In this document: positions 36,624 through 50,700 of the stretch, piece after piece
How the letters are laid out: each line of letters opens with the position of its first letter
Numbering within the stretch: position 1 is the stretch's first letter
Assembly (NCBI RefSeq): GCF_949628265.1
Contig: NC_088789.1
Location: 8,300,886-8,364,885, forward strand
DNA from: Cloeon dipterum
Lineage: Eukaryota > Arthropoda > Insecta > Ephemeroptera > Baetidae
DNA: 64,000 nt
Direction of reading: 5' to 3'
Made by a program: the position numbers and the translations under genes
The notes under the pieces: generated by a model
The model's input: the letters and a program-made list of their open reading frames with translations, nothing else
Databases searched by the model: none
Told to the model about the DNA's origin: nothing

Positions 36624-39600
36624 ATGAATTGCATTTTTCGAAAAATCCGAATTTTTAGCATTATTGTGGCATTAAATTCTTATTTCCCCAGCTTACGATT
36701 TTGTACGTGTGTCTCGCAGTCAGCCGAGTCAAATTTTTTTACTCTCGGCAGTCTTTCTATATTGTCCAAATGGAACGAATGTGCGAAAGATGTAACATTC
36801 GCACTGTTCAGAGAGTTGGATCCAGCAAATGCGATGTTTGTCGCGAAATGGACATTGCTGTGAAGTAAACGAAGCTGAAAAATATATATTTTGTTTGTGG
36901 TTTGTATTAATTCTCTACATTTTTTCCTGATGATATTCCAGTCTTGACTACGAGGACTTTTCGAGGGCAAATTTTGGAAATTGCGCGAAGAAGACCAGCT
37001 GTGGTAATTTTATGGTTCTATCAAGGGTTTAAGCATGCTTTACGTATACTTATATTATAATATAATTATTTACTGATAACAAATCAAATCATCTGATTAA
37101 TTTCTTAACAGCACAGATATACTAATTTGTTGCAAAATATCGGGGATATATAGTCTCAATAGCTATATCAAAATAAAACAATATAATTGAAAAATAATCA
37201 GAGAAACATCGACTTTAGAAATAATTTCCGCTTTTAGGTACGAATGCTAAACACGTTACGCAACAATATTGCTATTAGAAGAGGAAGTGATGCTTATGAA
37301 TCACCTGACGCCTCAGCTACAACTGCTATACTGTTGCACGGGGTGAGTTTCCACGTTTTGTTTATTGGCAGGTTTATTTAATAAAAATATTTTAGCCCCA
37401 CGCCTGCGAGTGCGAGTTTCATTTAACTTTCTCGTCAGAAGAGCTGAAATCGGACAGCCATATCTGATTTTCTACCTCACTGTTTTGGTAACAGTATATA
37501 ATTTAGTTAGAGATATTTCCAGCAATTTTACGGAATTTTGTAGATTCCCCTCTGAAATAAAATTATGTTTTAAAAAAAATTAGACGAACTGCATACCACC
37601 AAAAATTTTAGTTAATACAAAATTAATAAGAGACGACGAAAAATTATTTTATGTCTGCTTTTTGTAACAACCGGTAACAACATCATTAAAAACACGATTT
37701 CTACGACAAAATGAGTTTTATTTTATAAACAAATAAACGGTGTAAAACATTCATAACCCTATTAATAGATATATTATAGTTCTTATTTCTCCTTATGCTC
37801 ATGTTCGTAATACGGTAGAGGTATGCAAGACTTTGGACAAAAAGCACTAGCTGTATGCTACTGTGGTGACTCGCATGTAAATTGTATCGCGTCACACTAC
37901 TATGATTGATTTAATTCAAGATGTAGGCCTAGCTTAAGTTGCTGCTTTTTTTGCTCCAGGAATATATACGAGTTCATTTTTAAAAAATTATTTGAAAAAC
38001 AGGTGAGGAATTGTCGCGCTGCAAAAATTCACTTTTCCGGCTCTGTCGTCAACATATTTTTTTAATTGCGTTTAAGCAAAATGTCTCTATTTCAGTATTT
38101 TTATTTAATAAGAAACGTAACCAAATTTCAATTATTATATTTTTATTTTATATTTGAACGATTTGCATAATAAGATTTCAAATTAGACAAAACTATACAT
38201 ATATGATATTCTGCTAAAAATACAAAGCTAATTGTGTTCCCTGCTGGGAACTTCATTATTGGGTATAGGCTTGGTCGTACAAAATAAATTGTAAGCATTT
38301 CCCAATAAAATTAATTTTATAATTTTGCTTGAATAAATTTAATAACAAATGTGAATAAGAAGTAGATGCTTCCAAACGAAAGTACATAAATGCTTATAAT
38401 AATTTTTAAACACTTGTAAATACCATACTACTACTTGAGTATAAATACAACTAACTATATATTCAAAAAATGTCTGAATCACTCTCACAATGATCCACAT
38501 TTTTCGAAAATTCAGAAGCTTTTGCATATTTGAAGCAATATGACACATTCCTAGTTGCAGACATTTCCGTTCCTTCTCGGCTTTTTAGACGGATGGAGTC
38601 AAACTCTTTCTTCCTGGCAGTTTCGTAATTCATCCCAGAGATGACCAGGATCAGGAAACTCTCCAATATCCGCTGCAGAGGATGTCAAAATCGCAGGATT
38701 ATGAAGCCGAATCGCCGATTTTCATGCAACTTTTGCCGCGCTCATTCGGACCTTATGCAGAGGTAAAAAAAACCACGGAAAATTATTATCTGCTATGGAT
38801 TTTTATAATTTCGGCTATTTTTAATCTAGACGTCAGAAGCTAGTGCTTGAAATTCTGCGCCTCTTTGGAATTTCGCAAAGACTACAACTGGTAGATATGC
38901 ATAAGTCCTTTAGTTTAATTTATTTGACGAGACATTTGTAGATTTTTCTTGACACAGCAGTGCAGAATTCATTCATAAAAAAAAATAAATTGAAGCAGTT
39001 TGTTCTGGACTAATTGGTTATTTCCGTCTTATAGGTAGAAACCCTCTTGCAAAACCTGCGTGCCGGGTGCAATACCTTGCGGCGGGCGTTGCGAAACTTT
39101 AGGAACTTCTCAGTTAGATCTCCGAGGCAATTAGAGTTGCAAACAAATTAATTTATTTTATTTTCATTCTTGTTCGGTTTTTATTTACAGAAGAAGGAGT
39201 CTACGGATTATGGAACATGATTTCGAAGAATCGATGGCCCAGCAGGTAATAAGGGAATTAAAATTGTACCTTAGGGGTTTAGAAAAGAATTTCAAGAGAG
39301 ATTTGTAGTGTTGTGGCAAACAGAAAACATAGTTGACCAATATAAATCTCATCGTTTAGATTGAAGAGTATCTTAGAAACTGGCAGCCATTTCGGCAGAT
39401 CGATGGCCAACATAGACGAAGACCAAGAAATACTATGCCCAGATCAGCCACAACTGGTGAGTTTAATTGGATTTCTTAACCGTATTTTGCATTCTTTTAA
39501 ATTACAAGTTAGTGTCATAAATAAATACTATATTTAATTTTTTATCAATAACAATATTTCCATTCTATGAAAAAGGGGCTCTGTAGGAAAGCAACTTTCA

Positions 39601-39868
39601 GTTGTTAAAATGGAACAAATTTTTAACATTTTTCAGACCCTCTAACCTACAGAAGGAATAATAGGAGGAGTCAACGCATAAGGCTAAGGTGGGTTTCTCG
39701 CCGATCAGCCGCAACCGTTGCGGCCAGGAGTGAGTACACAGATTTTTTTTATCTACGATAACCCCATGTGTCCAACATTGTAAATCTAATTTTCTGATCA
39801 AAATTCAATCATATTTCAGGACCAACCCAACCGAATATATTAATATATATCCTCATAGCCATGGATAG
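36624..39868 (+). CDS. Unrecognised multi-exon gene, probably secreted, arginine-rich C-terminus
   Basis: I do not recognise this protein. A chain of open exons with phase-compatible splice sites can be built: 36624-36859, 36942-37026, 37238-37342, 38589-38762, 38837-38890, 39035-39135, 39191-39245, 39360-39456, 39637-39688, 39820-39868; about 335 aa. The donor of exon 2 and the exon 6/7 junction are the least certain. It begins MNCIFRKIRIFSIIVALNSY, resembling a signal peptide. A region with spaced cysteines and tryptophans follows (KWNECAKDVTFALF, AKWTLLDYEDF, ANFGNC), faintly like the N-terminal domain of nose-resistant-to-fluoxetine proteins. There are no later membrane segments. The middle reads FLPGSFVIHPRDDQDQETL and LVLEILRLFGISQRLQL. 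The C-terminus is arginine-rich (HRRRPRNTMPRS, YRRNNRRSQRIRLR) and ends NIYPHSHG. An alternative terminal exon may exist at 37396. It may be lineage-specific. Confidence 0.5.
37396..37467 (+). CDS. Possible alternative terminal exon of the unrecognised gene
   Basis: An acceptor (AATATTTTAG) at 37395 opens in phase 0, matching the donor of the exon ending at 37342. It reads 23 codons (PHACECEFHLTFSSEELKSD, ending SHI) to a TGA stop. Joining it would give a short secreted isoform of about 165 residues. No polyadenylation signal is obvious within 100 bp. It may be chance. Confidence 0.25.
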   Translation, partial: PHACECEFHLTFSSEELKSDSHI

Positions 39869-40149
39869 TTCTATACGATCTTTACGTGGGCAGACTCAAG
39901 TCAGAATTTATGTAATGATCTACTTAGAAAGCATTTTTTATGGACTTTTTTATTTCTTTCTGTGACAAGCCATTTAAAATGAAATGAAAATTTTTCATTT
40001 GATATTTTGACAGAAGTAGAAAGTCTGATTTTTTCAAGATGACTGAACTACATATATGAATGATGCAATTTTTAATGATACCGCAAATCATGAACTCACT
40101 CAGACGGGATGATAAAAAGGCTTTGTCAAGCTTACAACATGAATTGTAA

Positions 40150-40155
40150 AATAAA
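40150..40155 (+). terminator. Polyadenylation signal candidate of the unrecognised gene
   Basis: AATAAA about 280 bp after the proposed stop at 39868. Confidence 0.35.
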
Positions 40156-40159
40156 GCTG

Positions 40160-41210
40160 CTGACATTCTTAGCTTGAACAGAGCGGATGATTTTGTTTTT
40201 CAATTGCCACCAAGTCGCCGAATGGGAACGAAAAAAATTATTGCTTGGCCTTTTCTGAAAACATAAGTAGAGAATTTAGGACCATAAAAAGTACTCTACT
40301 AGGTTTTAGACCTGTTTAATTTAAAACGCAAATAAAGTAAGAAGTGATTTTTTTTTAGAAAAATACAAATGTAGCACATTAATTGAAAGAAAGAAAATCT
40401 ACAAACATGTGGCCTTACTCTGTGCATTAAATTCATTTCTAGCAGACTAGAGTCATTTATAGGTTTCTTTGTTTCACCCTTTATTTACATTATTATTTTT
40501 TGTAGCATTAAATGGGATCAAATTCACAAATCGGAATATTTTTTTAAATAAAAACAGCACTAAGAAATCCAAAAGGGCACAGACTGAGGCGAGGCTGAAG
40601 CTTTGGTACGACAAAAAACTATTTAATGAAAATTAATCAGTCGAATAGCAGAATTTTCTGTCTTTGAAAAGGCTTTTATATCAAAGGTAGGAATTTTGAG
40701 CTTGTGGATTTTAGTGAGGAAGTTGGCCAAGTTGACAAGATTTTGTTACTCTTTTCTTCTTTTGATTTGTTGCTCGGCATCAGAATCGGCAATGAGTTAA
40801 GTCAGACGTTGTCAACGATCACTGGCTCAGAATTCTCTAATACTGTATTTTTTGTTTTGGAGGAGACGAGTATGTACTGCTGATGAGGCCCGAGAGGTCG
40901 AAAAAGCGGAAAAAGCAGCTGGTTTGTACGAATGCGTGTTATTTTTTCCCCGCTTAGAATTTCGCTAGCTATCCATAACCATACTGAGTAAATCGGCGCA
41001 GAGCAAAAATTCCCAAAATTTCTAATATTCACTCGATGACAGTAAATTGCGCAATCTCTCGCCATTCATTGCCAATACGGCCAATACAGATCGATGGATA
41101 TAAAAGAAATTGTTTAATAATTTCTCTTTAATGGAAATTTCTACGATATGGATCTTCTTGGTGTATAGTATTTAATGCGTTCAATAGTGCTCTTTTTTGA
41201 AAATTGCCAA
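40160..41210. other. Intergenic region upstream of outspread
   Basis: AT-rich sequence with no supported gene. It passes into the CpG-rich 5' region of outspread from about 41210. Confidence 0.5.
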
Positions 41211-41239
41211 GGTTAGACCACTCTCACAATGAACTGAGG

Positions 41240-41713
41240 ATGTGGAGATGGAGAACCGGTGGACCTCGTGGAGAACGGAGAGTGGCGGCGCGAGCGGCGC
41301 TGGAGAAAAGCTCTGCAAGTCACGTAGAGGGGGAAGAGCGCTGGCCTGGCGCTGGCGGAGCTGTGTTTTTTCTTCAGCACCAGCACCAGCAGCAACAAGA
41401 GAAGCTCTCGCGAGTGGCCACGGAGACGGAGATCGGAGAAAGAGAGCGGTCGTCGGCGTGAGAAAGAAGCTGTCTGTAATTACTCGCGTGCTTGCGTCGT
41501 CGCCCAGAGCCAAAGCGGGGAGAGAATGCCGACGTCGTCGAACGGGGCTTCGACATGAGGGGCGAATCAGTCGGCGGCTGGCCGGCTCAGGGCCGTCGGT
41601 AGCCGACGAGCCGAGCGAGACCTGTTGCGGCGGCGGCGGCCCCGTCATCATCACCAGCAGCAGCAGGTGCGTCGGCAGCCTCCGGACTGGTGGACCGCCA
41701 CTGCTTGCTCAAG
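41240..41713 (+). promoter_or_regulatory. CpG-rich promoter and 5' UTR of outspread
   Basis: A GC-rich, CpG-rich block directly upstream of the outspread ATG, in AT-rich surroundings. It includes CGG and CAG triplet runs near 41630-41670. Long overlapping open frames on both strands (up to 247 codons) are explained by composition. No TATA box is visible; TCAGTCGG near 41566 is an initiator-like site without a proper DPE. Confidence 0.5.
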
Positions 41714-44700
41714 ATGTCGCGCACGGCCGAATGCCGAAAGTTCTCGCCGAACATCTTCAACAAGACCAAGTGCGCCAACTGCTTCAAGCAGCGCGAGGAG
41801 CACTCGGCCGAGGCCTTGGAGTCCAACAGGGTGAGTACCTCCGCCAGGGTGCACCCTGCGGGGTGATGGGTGCGTCTCGCGGGTTAAGGGTGGCGGCACG
41901 GCGTCTGCGGATCTGCCTCTGCTCGAAGTGCGGACGGTCGTGGACCAACTGGAGACTGGAGCTAGGGGCCCCACTGATTAATTAGGTTATCAGTCGGCTG
42001 GCACCTTTTCGGCCTCCGCGACGGCCGGTTTCGGGCCGAATCGACCGGGCCGACGTCGCGGGCGCTGTTTTTCGGAGAGTTGAACGACCGTCGGGTGCGA
42101 ATTTGTTTGGTATTCCGCGCGGCTTGCGTCTGGGACGAGCGAAAGGTGCAGGACAGGTACACAATATTGATATTTTGGGATATGGGCGTGACGTCATCTG
42201 AGCGCTTTACGATATTTTTGGACAATTAATATTTCGGAGAAGAACTGATGACCTCCGGCTCAGCAATTAATTTGATTCGGATGATTTTCGTTCCTGGAAA
42301 AAATATTTGTGCAATTGGGTGTGGAGCTTTAGACAAACAGGCTTAAAAAGTAGATAGCACGGATATAAAATTATGTAATTGTTCTCGAAGGCTATTATAA
42401 ATCTAGACAACCCTATTGTTATCTATTTACAAATATGAAGGATATTTCCTCGGTTTCTTATATGAAAGGATTGCCAAAGCTTAATTTTTAGTTGATTTTT
42501 TTGTAATATTGGTATAGTCAAAAGAAAATATAGCAATTAAAATATAAAAGAGGTGAGTTGCCTTTTAAGAAGAGATAATTAGCTGCTGATCCACTTTAGT
42601 GTTAACCGTAATCAAAAACTTATTTATTGAAAGATAAAGAAATTGAAAAGAAAACAAATAATGATTTTTCCCCATTGTCAATTTAGCTACAAAATTGTTT
42701 TACAGTTTTACTAAAAACAGGTGATACGCGTGTTTAAAAGAGTCCAAACTTTTTATTTTTAAAAAAATCGGAACGATGAACATAAGTGGAGCTGTGTACA
42801 GAGGCATTCAGTGATTAACCTTATCTCAAAAACAGCAGATTTAAGCCAATCTCAGTTTAGACATTATAATTTACGAGTTGCGTGCGAGTTTTACTGCGTT
42901 TTGGCCACTTTAAGGCGTGGTTTGTCTACAGAGCAATCGAGCGTGCACGGCAGCAAAACAATTTATCGCGAAGAACAAACACAAATAAGCCTGAAATTCA
43001 CCTTAGGCGTCCATGAGAATTTCAACCAGATTGCGGCGTAAAATTCATTGAATAGCACGATGTTGTTTCAAGTGCTGATATTAATTTAGGTAGAAAAATA
43101 TTCACCCTCAATTGAAATTTCAAATTAATAAAAGTTGATGCTTAACCAGGCTGCTGTGAAAATCAGTTCCCAAGTTTAAATGCTTTTCAATTGTTGAGCA
43201 CTATGCACTGGAAACCATAATTTATTTCGTTTCGTGGAGAATTTCTCTCATAAACCACACACCGTTAGTTAGATCTTGAGAAGACAAATCAAATTCAGCC
43301 ATTTAAACATGATCAAGCCATGCAGTTTTTCAGGTAAATAGGCTAAATCAGGATTTTGATCGTTGACTGTCCTCTTTTGACTATTGCATGCATATTAAAG
43401 AGGCTAATTTGGTACATTATTGCTAGAACACGGATTACACAAACCAAAGGTTTATTTTAATGGATTGATTGCAATGCAATTAGAGAATTAAAGCAATACC
43501 GCGATTTTGATTTTGCTACCATCCTTACTAGGAAAAATACAACACTTGAACGTTTTCTCTAAGCTGATTGCGATTCATCTCGTCGAGATCTATGAAATGA
43601 ACGGTGTGTGCCTCATTATGGGGAGACTCCTTATGTAATAACATAAGGTTTCTAATGGGGAGACAGTGCTTGTCATTCCAAATGAACAGAAACTTTGCAG
43701 ATACGAAATTTTCTAAACATTTTACATTGCTTTCTGGTTGCTCAACCCTCAAAGACTTTCAGTTAATGGAAAAAATGTTTTCTATTTTTCACAGTAAACC
43801 ATCTTAAATTTAACGTCAAAACATTCTGCTTTTTCATTTTTTATTTCTGTCACTGCACCAAAAATTATGTTTCATGCCAAGATAACGAACTAAGGGCAAC
43901 TTCACGGAGCCTTGGGTTTTGGGAGTTGCCGCCACAAAATTTTCTCACAGTAATTTTCTTCATTATTTCGATAGATTGAAATATGTATCTGTGAGGAGAC
44001 ATCTTTGAAAAGCCCACACATGATCATAATCCTGATGCAACCTGTTGTTTTCTTTTTTCATTTTCATCTGACCTTTCAAATTCGAATAGAGAGATGGAGA
44101 GTAACATTAATTTCGGAGACGGGAGCAAATCAAAGTGAGAAAATCGAGCAAGGCCGGTGCTTGGTTGAATGGAAGAAAGAAAAGCGATTGAAGAGGCAGC
44201 TGAACAGCTTTCAAAGACGGCATTGCAACACCCGCGGCGGGTCTGCCTGCCCGTGCGTAAGAGGCGGCCAGTCTGTTTGCAGAAAGGGCCATAATTCCGA
44301 GTGCAAACAACTCGGCGAACGTGCCTAGGCGAGAAACGGGCAGGGCGGCCCGCAAATTTTGCAACCTGGCCCGAAATAGACTGCGGGACGGCCGCCGTTT
44401 TTCCTAAATCGACTCGATTTCACTCAAACTCGAAATTCACGGCAGGCAGTCGGAGCGAGCGACTCGAGCAGCTGACACAATTAATCTGAAATCGACGGTG
44501 CACATTTTTTCCTTCTAATTATAAAACATTGACGTGCGCGATGTGAAATCAGCGTGCGGATAATTTTATGCGCACACGTCGCCGCCACTACTTGGGCAAG
44601 AAAAGAAAAAGAAGTATTTATTTTCTTTCATTGAATCGAGCAGCGAGCAAGTGCCGCTGCGCGTGCAACGTGAGGGAAAAGCGCGAGTAGCGTAATAGAA

Positions 44701-47700
44701 AACCAGCTGAATCCATACATCTGCTGAAACCATACAATAATAATATACTTCCCTCTCTCTTGGTCGCTCGCTGCTGACAGTCACTTGCTGAGCACAAAAC
44801 TATCATAATTCAATTAAATTATTGCACTTTGCAGCGCGCGGCCGAGGGATTATCCGTGCCGCAGACGGCAGGTGTATTTTTTGCACACGGCAGCTTTTCG
44901 ACTCGCAAAAGTGGCTCCTGCTCGCAACGGGCGTGGCATTTGTGAATTTTTCTTCTCTTGCTCTTGAGAAATAAATGCAATATTTGTCGGGTAGATAGAA
45001 GGGATTCAAAATGAGTCTAAGCTCTAGGAAACACATAAATTATTTATAATTTATTTTTAACTCGTAAACCTCAAACTTAGAAACACATGATTTTATAATG
45101 GCTACTCCCATAAGTGAACAACTAGGAAGGAGTCGAAGGCTAGACAATTGATAAATTTTAAAAGAAAAATAATACCACGCGCTCTCGCAGCTGTTTCGGC
45201 TCCGGGCTCTGCAGACCTCATCAGCAGTACTTTACCTCCAAAGCAAAATTCATGCCACAGTATTAGCTGCAAGGATTTTGAATCACATAGATCGCTGAAA
45301 ACGTTTGCCAACACTCATTTCTGAACACAAACAAAAAGAAAAACGTGAGAAACGAAATTCTTGACAACCCCGCATCTCCCTGTCATCGAATATTTTCTCT
45401 TACAAAAACCCAACGATTTTCCTTTTTTCAAAATTAAAAAAAATCAAAACTTGTTGAAATAATTTTAATTTAATGTTCATGAACCATTTTTAGGTAGATC
45501 TAAATTGAGATATTATAAATAATGTTAACTAGTTAATTAATTTAAAAAAAATGATTTCCACTCATTTCATATTTTTAAGCTTATCATATTTTTTGCGCTT
45601 TCAATTTTCCGATACAGATTACTGTACACATGCACATCATTTTTATTGTTTTTTGTCCTGATATTACCTTTTGTACCCTGCAACGTTTGTGCTTGACTAA
45701 TTTTCCATGCTAATTTTTTTTAATAAGATGTTGAATCTCCGCTACTTCTTGTTGAACTTTTAAGTCATTTTAAGTAGTTTAAAATGTTAACCAATTCTTC
45801 GAATTACTCTTTCACTTGAATGACGCATTCAAGGTTTTTACAGTAACTCCTCTCCAGCACTGTACAGTAATCTCAGTATAATAAGAAAAAATAACGTCTG
45901 ATGGAACAGGAAAACTTTGATGATGACGCCTCGTCCGTAGCACTATATATCATTAACATGATAAAACGGATTGGCAGTTTTTTAACTAGTAGAATACAAC
46001 TTCCAAACAGGAGTAGGTAAAGCCTTAGTCATCTGAAAGTGACATTCACTTTGACTAACACATTTCAACGTCTGTAGAAGATGTCTCGATGAATGGAAGA
46101 GTACACATTTATTTACTTTGAATTGGCCTGTCTTGGCAAATGCCAGCTGTCCAATTACTGTTGAATTAATGGCAATTTTTTGCCTAACTTTTTACGAGCC
46201 TAGTTACGACAAATGAAGTGCTTACTCCAGCGCGGAGAAAATTATCACCTGCGCGCTTCCACGAATCTCAGACCGTATTTCTCAAAAATTCTCATTCATC
46301 GCGCGCATTCCGTTTGGCACCGCGCGTCTCCCGCTCAACAATTAAAAGCTCCAACTGGACTGCCGATTAGCTTGGCAGACACGGCGACGGCATTTTTTCA
46401 CTCGCGCGCGAGCCAAACTTTTGGCACCTGACCGCGCGTTGTTTGTCAGTTCCTCCGCCCTGACCAACTTCGCCACTGAGTCGGGCCGTGCAATCGTGGC
46501 ATTTCATCGGTTGTAATATAAACCACGAAATTAGGTTACATCGTCAAGTTGTCGCTCGCAAGCTTCCGCTTGAAATCAGCTCAAAGTCGTTTGAATAATT
46601 TTTCCACGTCAGAGAGGAAAAGCAAAAGATAAATTAGGTGGCGTTCAAAATTTGATTTTTTAGTAGGCTGTTCTTGACCCAATAAGAGTTTCAATTTAAT
46701 CCTACAACATCTAAAATTCACCGTGTTCCACTTTTTTTTATTTAAAATTGCCAAATGGAATAGCTTAAATGCTAAATGAAATGCATATGACCGTATTCAC
46801 AGATGAGTTGGCCAATTTTGACAGCGGAAATTAAATTAGCCAATGATTAAAATATATGTTGGCTTGAAGGGTAATTTCGCTGCTGAGATCTTACAGGCTT
46901 AAATATTTTAATATGGAAAATGTGCGTACTTCTTTACTTTCTATATTTTTGTTGCTAAACTGTGAAATATAAAATATATTATTTAAGGAATCGTGTCGCT
47001 CATGAAATAATGAAATATTGCCAGTATTTTCAAGTTGAAGGTTGTCGTTACGTGTGTTCTGAGAGTGAATATCTCATATATAAACCTTGACTTTTACATA
47101 AACGCATGTCATTAAAACGCGTATTTTTTATTGTTTTGCAGGCAAGCAGGAAGGTGTCCAAGTGCGGCTATCTGTTCGTGGCGCCCGGCTGGGACTTTTC
47201 TGATCCGATCAACAGAACCAAGGCAAGTCATTCTCCTTCATCGCCGTGCAGACTTACTTACTTTTATTGTTTCCCTGATTGGCATCGCGATATCGCGAGT
47301 CGCGGATTTGTCTCTTCTTGTCACAAACCCACACATCGTGTCTGATTGATGCACACGTGTGCACAGACCGATTGCGTTGCGCAACCACGCGCGCTCGCGA
47401 GGCCATAGGTTCTCATCAAGGCTGCTTTTTTGCGTGTGCGCCTTACTTTCTTCGCCCAAATTCGAAGGCTCTTTCTTGACTTTTCCCTTCAATGAAAAAC
47501 CCAGCAAACTTGGGAATATGTTTAACTGACCAAATTTATCGGCAATTTTGCAGCGATGGCAGCGAAGGTGGTTCGTACTCTACAACGACGGCGAATTCAC
47601 TTACTCTGTCGACGAGCACGTGAGTTGTTTTTACGTATTTCAAAGATTAGGCAGGTGGATAAGGCGTATTTGTCCGACCGTAAATTGAATCAACTCATTC

Positions 47701-50700
47701 ACTTGTTCACCCATTCACTCTGCTCTTGTACACGGAGCGTACATTTTTATGAATGAACATACAATTCCGCGCAATGGTGAAATCACCATGACCATTAGCG
47801 TGTAGCCGCAAGTTGAATGTCACTCTCAGCTTCCTCAATGAGATAATGAGCATCTTTCGCGTTGAGAAAGCCATCGAAATCGCGGGCACTCACTCTGATA
47901 CTTTCAGCCGGAGACTGTGCCGCAATGCATCATCGACATGAACTGCGTGCTGGAGGTGACCCCAGCCGAGGACATCACCGGCCACCCTCACAGCATCGCT
48001 CTCACCACCCCGGAGGGCGTGCATTTTGTCAAGGGGATGGGTTCGGAGGAGTCGCGCCTTTGGTGCGACGTACTCTCGGTTTTCATCAGGTCAAAGGTGA
48101 GATAAAAATTTTGAAAATAAAGACTTATGGTGCATTGAAACCATACACACTCCAGGTTAATCTAATTCAAGTCCTAGTTTTGATTTAGTTGGTCAGTCGA
48201 ACCAAATTATTGACAAATTTAGATCGCGAGCTATAGGAAACAAAATTCTCTGAAGCCAAACCGTTTTTGTCTGAAGCTTTGTTAAGACGTCTCTCTTTTT
48301 ATCTTTTGTGGTGCAGCCTCGGCACAAGAGGAACGCGACTTTCCCTTGTGGCAAGTCAACCACAATGATCCACCAGCCGCCTCGGATCGTGTCTGTCACG
48401 GAGAAGTCTCGCATGGCGACCAGACCTCGCTTCAATAGCTGTCATACGGATATTGGATGCCGCGTCTCAGAGGGTGCTGAAACCGTGATACCTTCTTATA
48501 ACTCCGAAGTCTTCGCTCCACAACCCACATTGCTCACTCCAGGTTTGCAATTGATGATACTTTTCACCTTGACAATTGAAATCGATTCAGTTCTAATTAT
48601 CCGCAAACATCTTATTCCGTATTAAGTCGGCTGTTGCTTCATATTATAGATATTTAAGACCATTTTATTCTCATTCACTCTAAGGTGGACAATAACTCTA
48701 TTTCCTGCAATTCTTTCCTAGATTACGAGGATCAGCCAGCGTCATCTGATAGTCCTCCCACTAGAGATAAGTTGCAAACAGAGTGCAAAACTCGCTACCG
48801 CAGGGCCATGGCCAGAGAAAAGAGGGCTTGGAAGACTGATCTTGCCACTTCGGCGCTCAAGGAGGATGACTGTGAGTAGCCTGAACACGTCAGCCGAGCT
48901 GAAAACAATGAATTTACTGTGAATTAAATACCAGCCCCCGCTGCTCACACGGCGCGACACTTGTTGCTTGACGATGAAACGAGACGAGGCGAAAAGTTAA
49001 AGGACATCGCTGACTGCATTACGTGGCCACGCAGACCGTCCAGTCTGCCGATTGCGCCAAAGGGTGTGATTGAACCCACCAGAGACAACCACAAAGACAA
49101 CTCTGACCTCCACAACTCGTCATTTGCCGCCGAAACCTCTGTAACTCGGTCATCTTTCCCCAAATATATGGTTTTATTAAAATGCGAATTGCAGGTTCGG
49201 AGCGAGCCAGACGGAGTAGACTACTCCATGAGCAGTTACGCCTCTGGGGCTTCTGCGAATTCATCAGCTGAGCTGAGAGTAGAGCTGCCCGCGGAGGACC
49301 TATTGCACCTGAAAAAGGGCTGGCTTATGCAGCAAGGCCCTGACAAAAGCTGGGGAAAACACTGGTTCGTCCTTCGAGGATCAGCCTTGATGTATTACAG
49401 AGACCCAAGCACGGAGGATAATGGCATCTTGGATGGCGTCATCGACCTTGGCATGGTGCGAAGTGTTAATGAAGTCATGGAGGCCAGAAATTACGGATTC
49501 AAAATTATTGTAAGAACCTTTTTTCCTTTATATCTCATAAAAGTAATTTTTATTTAAATCCATCATCTGTATCTTTTACTTGTGTTCTGCTCCTCAAATC
49601 ACGTATTTGTGCAGATGTGGGATGACAAGGAGGTGGTCCTCTCAGCCCTGACGGCCAACATCCGAGCCAACTGGCTGCAAGCTCTTCGGCGCGCTGCCGG
49701 TTTGGCTCAGCCCATTGCTTCAGTCCTTAGTCCAACAAACTCGGAGTTCAGAACTCCAACAGGAGAAGAACCACCACCTCTATTGCAATCTAGCTCCAGG
49801 GCAGCCCTTGGCTCGAAACTAGAAAGACAGCTCGAGTCATCCACTAGCTCATTTTGTCCCGTGCCAAAGCCCAGGCTGCCAGAGAGCAGTCTGCTGTCTT
49901 CGGACGAGGAATACCGCACTGCTTCTTCTGAGACGTCCACAGAGGTCATCGGTTTGTGGGCTGAGCCTGAAGATGAGACTGTGGCTGTCCCGTTCCCGTC
50001 CTCCTCGCCACCTCTCAATAGAACGCCCATTTCAAAGGTCAAGGAAAGGGCAAGGTCAGTGAAACTAATTTTATTATTTCCATGTTTCTTCACAATTTAC
50101 TTATATCCTCAAAGAAATCGAGTTGCCCGACGTTCGCGGACTTCCCCACCTCTGCTTGGCTCACGAGGGACTCGAAGACGAACTCTCCCGTTAGAATCTT
50201 CCACCATGGTGTGTTTGATTTTGATTTGTCATTTCTTTTCTTAAATTGCCAAAATTTCAGTATGAAAATGGATCCGCGGCCCCACCTGCGTCTAACTCTA
50301 CTTCAGTGATAAGTCCAATCTCTCCGATTCTTCCACGCGTTTCAAATTACAAGTCAAAATCCCGCCAAAATGATAACGTTTTTGAAGCAAGACTGCAAGC
50401 TCTTGAAAATCAGGTAAGGAATTTTTATAGGCCAAAGTCTTTTAAGTGAGATAGGCTCCTTGTTTACGTCAAAGTCGCAAACTGAATAAATGAATATAAA
50501 TGTGTGTTAACTTCCAGCTCAAGGACACAATGACCCTGCTTGACTCAAAAGAAAAAGAGCTAACGCAGAAGACCATTGAGCTGAATGACCTGCAGGTCAT
50601 GTCACAGAAATATCAAAATCTAAGGCAAGAACATGACTCCTTATGTAAGGAGTGGAGGGATAGAAAGGTTTCAGAAGAGCGCTGGAGACACAACTACCAA

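Noticed and set aside
41242..41985. 247-codon open frame upstream of and across outspread exon 1
   Set aside because: It lies in the CpG-rich 5' region, is in a different frame from the clear outspread start at 41714, runs through a strong donor, and overlaps open frames on the opposite strand; composition explains it.
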